In this document: positions 59,968 through 64,000 of the stretch, piece after piece | Layout of the letters: every line of letters starts with the position of its first letter | Numbering within the stretch: the stretch's first letter is position 1 | Origin: Caulobacteraceae bacterium | Lineage (GTDB): Bacteria; Pseudomonadota; Alphaproteobacteria; Caulobacterales; Caulobacteraceae | DNA length: 64,000 bases | Direction: 5' to 3' | NCBI GenBank assembly: GCA_025450315.1 | Contig: JANWHQ010000014.1 | Location: 1 to 64,000 of the forward strand | The notes under the pieces: generated by a model | Told to the model about the DNA's origin: nothing | The model's input: only the letters and a program-made list of their open reading frames with translations | Database searches by the model: none | Translations under genes and position numbers: made by a program

Positions 59968-61899
59968 GTGGCCGCCCGGGCCCGCGCGTCCCGCTCCGCC
60001 GCCACCCCCGCCGAGGCCTTGCCCGTCTCGCTGATCGAGGAATTCCTGCTGCTGGCCCTGGAGGACAAGGGCGGCGAGTTCAGCCGGATCCCCGAGACCT
60101 CGCTCAGCTGCGGGCTCGCCGGCGCGGCGCTGATGGACCTGGCGATCCGGGGCCGCATCGACTCCGACCTGCACCACCTCTGGGTGGTCGATCCGACGCC
60201 CACGGACTCGGCCGTGCTGAACGGGGTGCTGGCCGAGATCGCCGCCGAGCCACGGCGGCTGCATCCGCGCGAATGGATCGCCCGGCTGATGCCTCGCGCC
60301 GCGCATCTGCGCCGGGAGGCCATCGTCCGCCTGTGCGACCGCGGCGTGCTGCGCCAGGAGGAGCACGCCTTCCTGTGGGTGCTGCAGGCGCGCCGCTATC
60401 CGGTGGAGCGGGGCGAAGAGCGGCTGGAAGGCAAGCGGCGCATCCTCGCCCTGCTGTTCAACCACGAGATCCCCGACCCGCAGGACGCGGCTCTGGTGGC
60501 CCTGGCGGACGCCTGCGGCGTGTTCGGGCGGATCCTCCACGCCGGCGCCTTGGAGGAGGCCGGCCCGCGCATCCGCCAGCTCCGGCGCATGGACCTGATC
60601 GGCGCGGAGATCGCCCACACCGCCGAGATCATGAACCGGGAGATCCGCGCCGCCGAGCGGCGGACGGTGCTCGCCGGTCTCGCTGGCAATGTGATGGAGT
60701 GGTACGACTTCGGCATCTACGGCTACTTCGCCGCCATCATGGGCCAGAAGTTCTTCCCGGCCCACGATCCGGCCACCTCGCTGATGGCCTCGTTCGGCGT
60801 GTTCGCCGTGGGCTTCCTGGGCCGACCCATGGGCGCCCTACTGTTCGGCCACCTCGGCGACCGGCACGGTCGCAAGCACGCCCTGACCGCCTCGGTGCTG
60901 TTCATGGCCGTGCCGACCCTGTTCATCGGCTTTCTGCCGACCTACGCCCAGGTCGGCATGTTGGCGCCGGTGCTGCTGATCGTCCTGCGCCTGTTCCAGG
61001 GGATGGCCGTGGGTGGGGAGTTCACCACCTCGATGGTCCTGCTGGTGGAGTCCGCCCAGCGAAGCCGGCGCGGGCTCGTCGGCAGCTTCGCGCCCGCGGG
61101 GGCGTCGGCGGGGATGCTGCTGGGCTCCATCGTGGGCGCGGCGGTCACAGGGTTGCTGTCGGCCGAGGCGATCTCCGCCTGGGGCTGGCGCGCGGCTTTC
61201 CTGTTCGGCCTGGTCATCGGCCTGGCGGTGCTTCTGGTGCGCCGGCGGTTGCCGCCGGACCCGACCATTGAGGCCATCGGCGAGGCCCGCAAATCGCCAA
61301 TCGTGGCGGCGTTCAAGACCGAGTGGCGCACCATCCTGCGTATCACCGGCATGATGCTGACCCTCGGGATCGGCTTCTATCTGAACTTCGTCTACCTCTC
61401 GACGTGGCTGAGCCAGTACACCCACCTCGCGCGGCCCACCGTGCTGCTGCTCAACGCCCTGATGTTGGGTCTGCAGCTGGTCCTGCTGCCGCTGGGCGGG
61501 GCGCTGTCGGACCGGATCGGCCGCAAGCCCCAGATGCTGCTCTCCACGCTCGGGTTCGCCCTGCTGGCATGGCCGCTCTACACCGTCATCGGCCATGGCT
61601 CGCTGATCGCCGTGCTGATGGGGCAGGCGGGCTTCTCGCTGCTCCAGGCCGGGATCTCCAGCGCCGTACCGGCCTTCTCGGTGGAGGCTTTGCCCAAGTA
61701 TGTGCGCTGCACGGCCCTGTCGTTCGGGACCAATCTCGCCCAGGCCTGCTTCGGCGGCACGGTGCCCATGGTCGCTGTCGCGCTGATCGCGGCCACCGGC
61801 TACAAGCTCGCGCCTTCCCTCTATTTGACCGCGGCGGCGGTGGTGTCGTTCCTGGTCGTGCTGAGCAGCCGGATGCCGGCCGAAGAGGACATCGCCTAG
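59968..61899 (+). CDS. GPP34-domain/MFS (metabolite:H+ symporter type) fusion
   Basis: 643 residues from a GTG. Residues ~20-215 match the GPP34 (Golgi phosphoprotein 3-like) domain: SLIEEFLLLALEDKGGEF, SCGLAGAALMDLAIRGRI, RRILALLFNHEIPDPQDAALVALADACGVFGRIL. From ~residue 230 it is an MFS transporter of the ProP/MHS class (NVMEWYDFGIYGYFAAI, GRPMGALLFGHLGDRHGRKHAL, RLFQGMAVGGEF). GPP34 proteins bind phosphoinositides in eukaryotes; in bacteria the role is unclear. As a fusion it may regulate transport. It is the last gene of the partner-switching cluster. Confidence 0.7.
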   Translation: MAARARASRSAATPAEALPVSLIEEFLLLALEDKGGEFSRIPETSLSCGLAGAALMDLAIRGRIDSDLHHLWVVDPTPTDSAVLNGVLAEIAAEPRRLHPREWIARLMPRAAHLRREAIVRLCDRGVLRQEEHAFLWVLQARRYPVERGEERLEGKRRILALLFNHEIPDPQDAALVALADACGVFGRILHAGALEEAGPRIRQLRRMDLIGAEIAHTAEIMNREIRAAERRTVLAGLAGNVMEWYDFGIYGYFAAIMGQKFFPAHDPATSLMASFGVFAVGFLGRPMGALLFGHLGDRHGRKHALTASVLFMAVPTLFIGFLPTYAQVGMLAPVLLIVLRLFQGMAVGGEFTTSMVLLVESAQRSRRGLVGSFAPAGASAGMLLGSIVGAAVTGLLSAEAISAWGWRAAFLFGLVIGLAVLLVRRRLPPDPTIEAIGEARKSPIVAAFKTEWRTILRITGMMLTLGIGFYLNFVYLSTWLSQYTHLARPTVLLLNALMLGLQLVLLPLGGALSDRIGRKPQMLLSTLGFALLAWPLYTVIGHGSLIAVLMGQAGFSLLQAGISSAVPAFSVEALPKYVRCTALSFGTNLAQACFGGTVPMVAVALIAATGYKLAPSLYLTAAAVVSFLVVLSSRMPAEEDIA

Positions 61900-62083
61900 G
61901 GCGCGTCGGGTCGGGACAGCCGCGTCTCCCACCGTCGTCGAGATGGCCGCCGGTCGTCGCATGCGTCGCTATCTGCACGCCGTGACGTTCAAATTTCGCG
62001 GCGAGCGGGCATTAACCTTTCATATAGACAATCCGCGAGTACCTGATAAGTTGTGCAAGAAATGGCGGATATCGGGGGTTGCA

Positions 62084-62560
62084 ATGCCTGGTCCTCTTTC
62101 AATCAAGTATGTCAACCTGCATCCCACGATTACCTTCGAACAATCCTCCAGCCTCACGGGCGGTCAGACCCAACTCGGGATCGACACTTGGTCGGTCATG
62201 CCGGGCGACAAGCTGAAGAAGGATGGCGGCGAGGAGCAGGTGGTCATCTCCGAGACCCTGCTGGCCGCGGTCGCGAACGGCGACACCTGGATCATGCTGG
62301 GCTGGATGAATCCGTCGACCGGCTATCAGTTCGGAGTCCGCATCAACGTGCCCGTCCAGGTGCTGATGATGGGCCATCAACCCTATTACGAGGTCGCGTC
62401 GGGCTATGATGCTTCACCGGCCTGGGCCAAGACCGTATCCAATCCGGCCTTTCCATACACGATCACAGCGCCGGACAAGGAGCGCATCAGCATTCTCGTC
62501 AGTCCGACGGCGCATCACACGTCCTTGGAAATCGTCGCCACCATTCAACCGAAGGCTTGA
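62084..62560 (+). CDS. Hypothetical beta-rich protein
   Basis: 158 residues from the ATG at 62084, before which the sequence is A+T-rich. No signal peptide. Beta-rich with SIKYVNLHPTITFEQSSSLTGG, TWIMLGWMNPSTGYQFGVRINVPVQVLMMGHQPYYEV and a C-terminal strand SLEIVATIQPKA. Its composition is lower in G+C than the preceding cluster. Family not recognised; the shape recalls small soluble carbohydrate- or lipid-interaction proteins. It is paired with the gene at 62590. Confidence 0.5.
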   Translation: MPGPLSIKYVNLHPTITFEQSSSLTGGQTQLGIDTWSVMPGDKLKKDGGEEQVVISETLLAAVANGDTWIMLGWMNPSTGYQFGVRINVPVQVLMMGHQPYYEVASGYDASPAWAKTVSNPAFPYTITAPDKERISILVSPTAHHTSLEIVATIQPKA

Positions 62561-62589
62561 TCCACGAACCGGAGGCGCCGGAGCACGCG

Positions 62590-62949
62590 ATGACGATCTT
62601 GTATATCAAGATTATCGACGAACATTCGCCCAACCCCATCGGGCTCCAGCCTGAAAGCGGCGTCTGCAAATTCAAGTTCCGAGGCGGCGATGCTCGCGCT
62701 CAGAAGGACAGCGCCAGTCTCCTGGCCGGCTATATGCAGGATCCGGATGTGTCACTCGAGGCGGGCGTGGAACAGACGCTGGATCTCGATGGCTATACGC
62801 CGCCGGAAGCCGTTCGCCTGTTGTTCGACGTGAACGACGAATTCTGGTCAGACAGCGGCACGATGATCTATCGGTGCTCCACCTCTCTGACCACGGAAAT
62901 CGAGGAGGTTGGCGAAGCCTTCATCGACTTCCTCGCGCTGTTTCCGTGA
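62590..62949 (+). CDS. Hypothetical protein, partner of 62084
   Basis: 119 residues, starting 29 bases after the previous stop. TILYIKIIDEHSPNPIGLQPE, KFKFRGGDARAQKDS, SLLAGYMQDPDVSLEAGVEQTLDLDGYTPPEAVRLLFDVNDEFW and a C-terminal helix ending FIDFLALF. No signal peptide. Same lower-G+C composition as its neighbour; the two probably form one transcript. Unknown function. Confidence 0.5.
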   Translation: MTILYIKIIDEHSPNPIGLQPESGVCKFKFRGGDARAQKDSASLLAGYMQDPDVSLEAGVEQTLDLDGYTPPEAVRLLFDVNDEFWSDSGTMIYRCSTSLTTEIEEVGEAFIDFLALFP

Positions 62950-63081
62950 GGGGATCGCCCCATCGGCGTCCCGGACGGCCGCGTGGCGATCCGGGGCCTG
63001 GACGACTGAGCTTGACGCTGGGTCCCCGCTCGAGGCCGGGATGACGAGGCGGGATGGCCGATTCAATCCAGACCGGCGGCC

Positions 63082-64000
63082 TCAGCGCCTCCAAAAGGTG
63101 GTGACCAGCAGCGCGATCGCCGACAGCGCCATCACACCGAAGGTCAGCCACAGCCCGAGCTGTGACAACACCCCCCCGACGCGGTCGCCCAGCGTGCGCC
63201 GGCTCGAGTTCAGACGGGCGATCACGTAGAGCAAGGGCACGGCGGCGATGCCGTTGATCACCGAGGTGACCACCAACGCCTTGAACGGGTCGATGCCGAT
63301 GAAGTTGAGGCAAAGCCCCACCACCGTCGCGACGATGATCACCCCGTAGAAACCCCGGGCGTCCCTGAATTTGCGGCTCAGCCCCTCACGCCAGCCGAGG
63401 GCCTCCGAGAGCGCGTAGGCCGCCGAGCCCGCCAGCACCGGGATTCCCAGCAGCCCCAGTCCGATCACGCCCACGGCGAACAGGTCCCGCGCGATCTGGC
63501 CCGAGTTGGGGAACGAACGCACCAGCGGTTCCAGCGCCTTGGCCGCGTCCGCGGCGGTGTTGATGGTCTTCTGGCCGTGGCTGAACAGCACCGTGGCGGT
63601 GGTGATGATGATGAACCACTGCGCCACCTCGGCCGCGATCATGCCGGCGATGGTGTCCACCCGCATCTGGGTGATGAAGGTCTTGGGCAACCGGGGCCGG
63701 CCATCGGACCCCTTGGCGATCCCTTGCGCCGTCTCCTCCTCGACTTCCTCGGAGGCCTGCCAGAAGAACATGTAGGGCGAGATCGAGGTGCCGAACACGC
63801 CGGTGATGATGAACAGGAAGCCGAAACTGAACTCTATGTGCGGGATGAACGTGGCCCTGATGATCTGCAGCCAGGGCTCCTGCACGATCAGCGCGGTGGC
63901 CGCGTAGGACAGGAGCGCCAAGGCCAGCCACTTCAGCACCCGCGCATAGACCCGATAGGTGACCAGGACTTCCAGCAGCACCACCAGCAGGGTGGTTCCG
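63082..64000 (-). CDS. NRAMP-family divalent metal transporter (partial)
   Basis: The frame is open from 64000 to 63082, giving ~305 C-terminal residues of a longer protein whose N-terminus lies off the window. Six to seven hydrophobic segments include FSFGFLFIITGVFGTSISPYMFFWQASEEVEEE, MRVDTIAGMIAAEVAQWFIIITTATVLF and GIPVLAGSAAYALSEALGW. These match the NRAMP/MntH fold, which takes up Mn2+ or Fe2+ with protons. The NRAMP metal-binding DPG motif in segment 1 is outside the window. Metal preference cannot be judged. Confidence 0.8.
   Translation of the reverse strand, partial: GTTLLVVLLEVLVTYRVYARVLKWLALALLSYAATALIVQEPWLQIIRATFIPHIEFSFGFLFIITGVFGTSISPYMFFWQASEEVEEETAQGIAKGSDGRPRLPKTFITQMRVDTIAGMIAAEVAQWFIIITTATVLFSHGQKTINTAADAAKALEPLVRSFPNSGQIARDLFAVGVIGLGLLGIPVLAGSAAYALSEALGWREGLSRKFRDARGFYGVIIVATVVGLCLNFIGIDPFKALVVTSVINGIAAVPLLYVIARLNSSRRTLGDRVGGVLSQLGLWLTFGVMALSAIALLVTTFWRR

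Overview
The window is G+C-rich alphaproteobacterial chromosome, most likely Caulobacteraceae (Phenylobacterium or Caulobacter). This is inferred from a DUF2336 protein, an UrcA-family protein, frequent GTG/TTG starts, a BigR-type sulfide switch and overall gene style. No rRNA, integrase, replication gene or CRISPR array was seen; there is one tRNA (Ser-TGA).

Layout. (1) 1-17.5 kb: ordinary chromosomal genes. These include a hybrid histidine kinase with a degenerate receiver, DUF2336, a DNA glycosylase, an acyltransferase, small lipoproteins, an MFS pump, a GT61 glycosyltransferase with a methyltransferase, two tandem His-rich secreted proteins and a PAP2 phosphatase. A lower-G+C patch (7.4-8.5 kb) holds a possible effector remnant and a DUF6968 protein. 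(2) 17.5-44.2 kb: a broken-up, podovirus-like structural and lysis gene set. It runs portal, fibre, scaffold, capsid, adaptor, tail hub, a virion protein, then a lysis cassette with GH24 endolysin, holin and nested Rz/Rz1. Bacterial genes are interleaved: lipoprotein, fosmidomycin-type MFS pump, GSCFA protein, cupin, acyltransferase between direct repeats, retropepsin-TPR protein, and two effector/immunity loci. No terminase or integrase is present. Five plus-strand phage units are each preceded by the same dyad, TTAG-N7-CTAA, usually followed 17-18 nt later by a TAGSCT-like element. At four of them the ATG follows so closely that leaderless mRNAs are predicted. This shared promoter architecture is the most unusual signal in the window. 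(3) 44.2-50.9 kb: tRNA-Ser, an NYN-domain protein beside a truncated ParB-like remnant, DUF3307, a Pycsar-effector-like membrane protein, UrcA, a Crp-like regulator with a class III cyclase, and about 1 kb without a convincing gene. (4) 50.9-53.4 kb: a sulfide/persulfide detoxification locus (rhodanese, BigR-like ArsR repressor, persulfide dioxygenase-like hydrolase, TauE/SafE exporter) around a perfect operator. (5) 53.5-61.9 kb: an eight-gene same-strand cluster joining partner-switching parts (RsbU-like phosphatase, RsbW-like kinase, two STAS proteins) to a hybrid kinase, a receiver, a Na/Pi cotransporter-like protein and a GPP34-MFS fusion. (6) 62-64 kb: two unknown lower-G+C genes and a partial NRAMP-type transporter.

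Working together (inference): the phage-derived units look like one regulon controlled by a factor that binds the dyad, encoded outside the window. The muramidase-like effector is divergent from the portal gene and shares its dyad. The 53.5-61.9 kb cluster looks like a signalling module that may control the transporters at its distal end.
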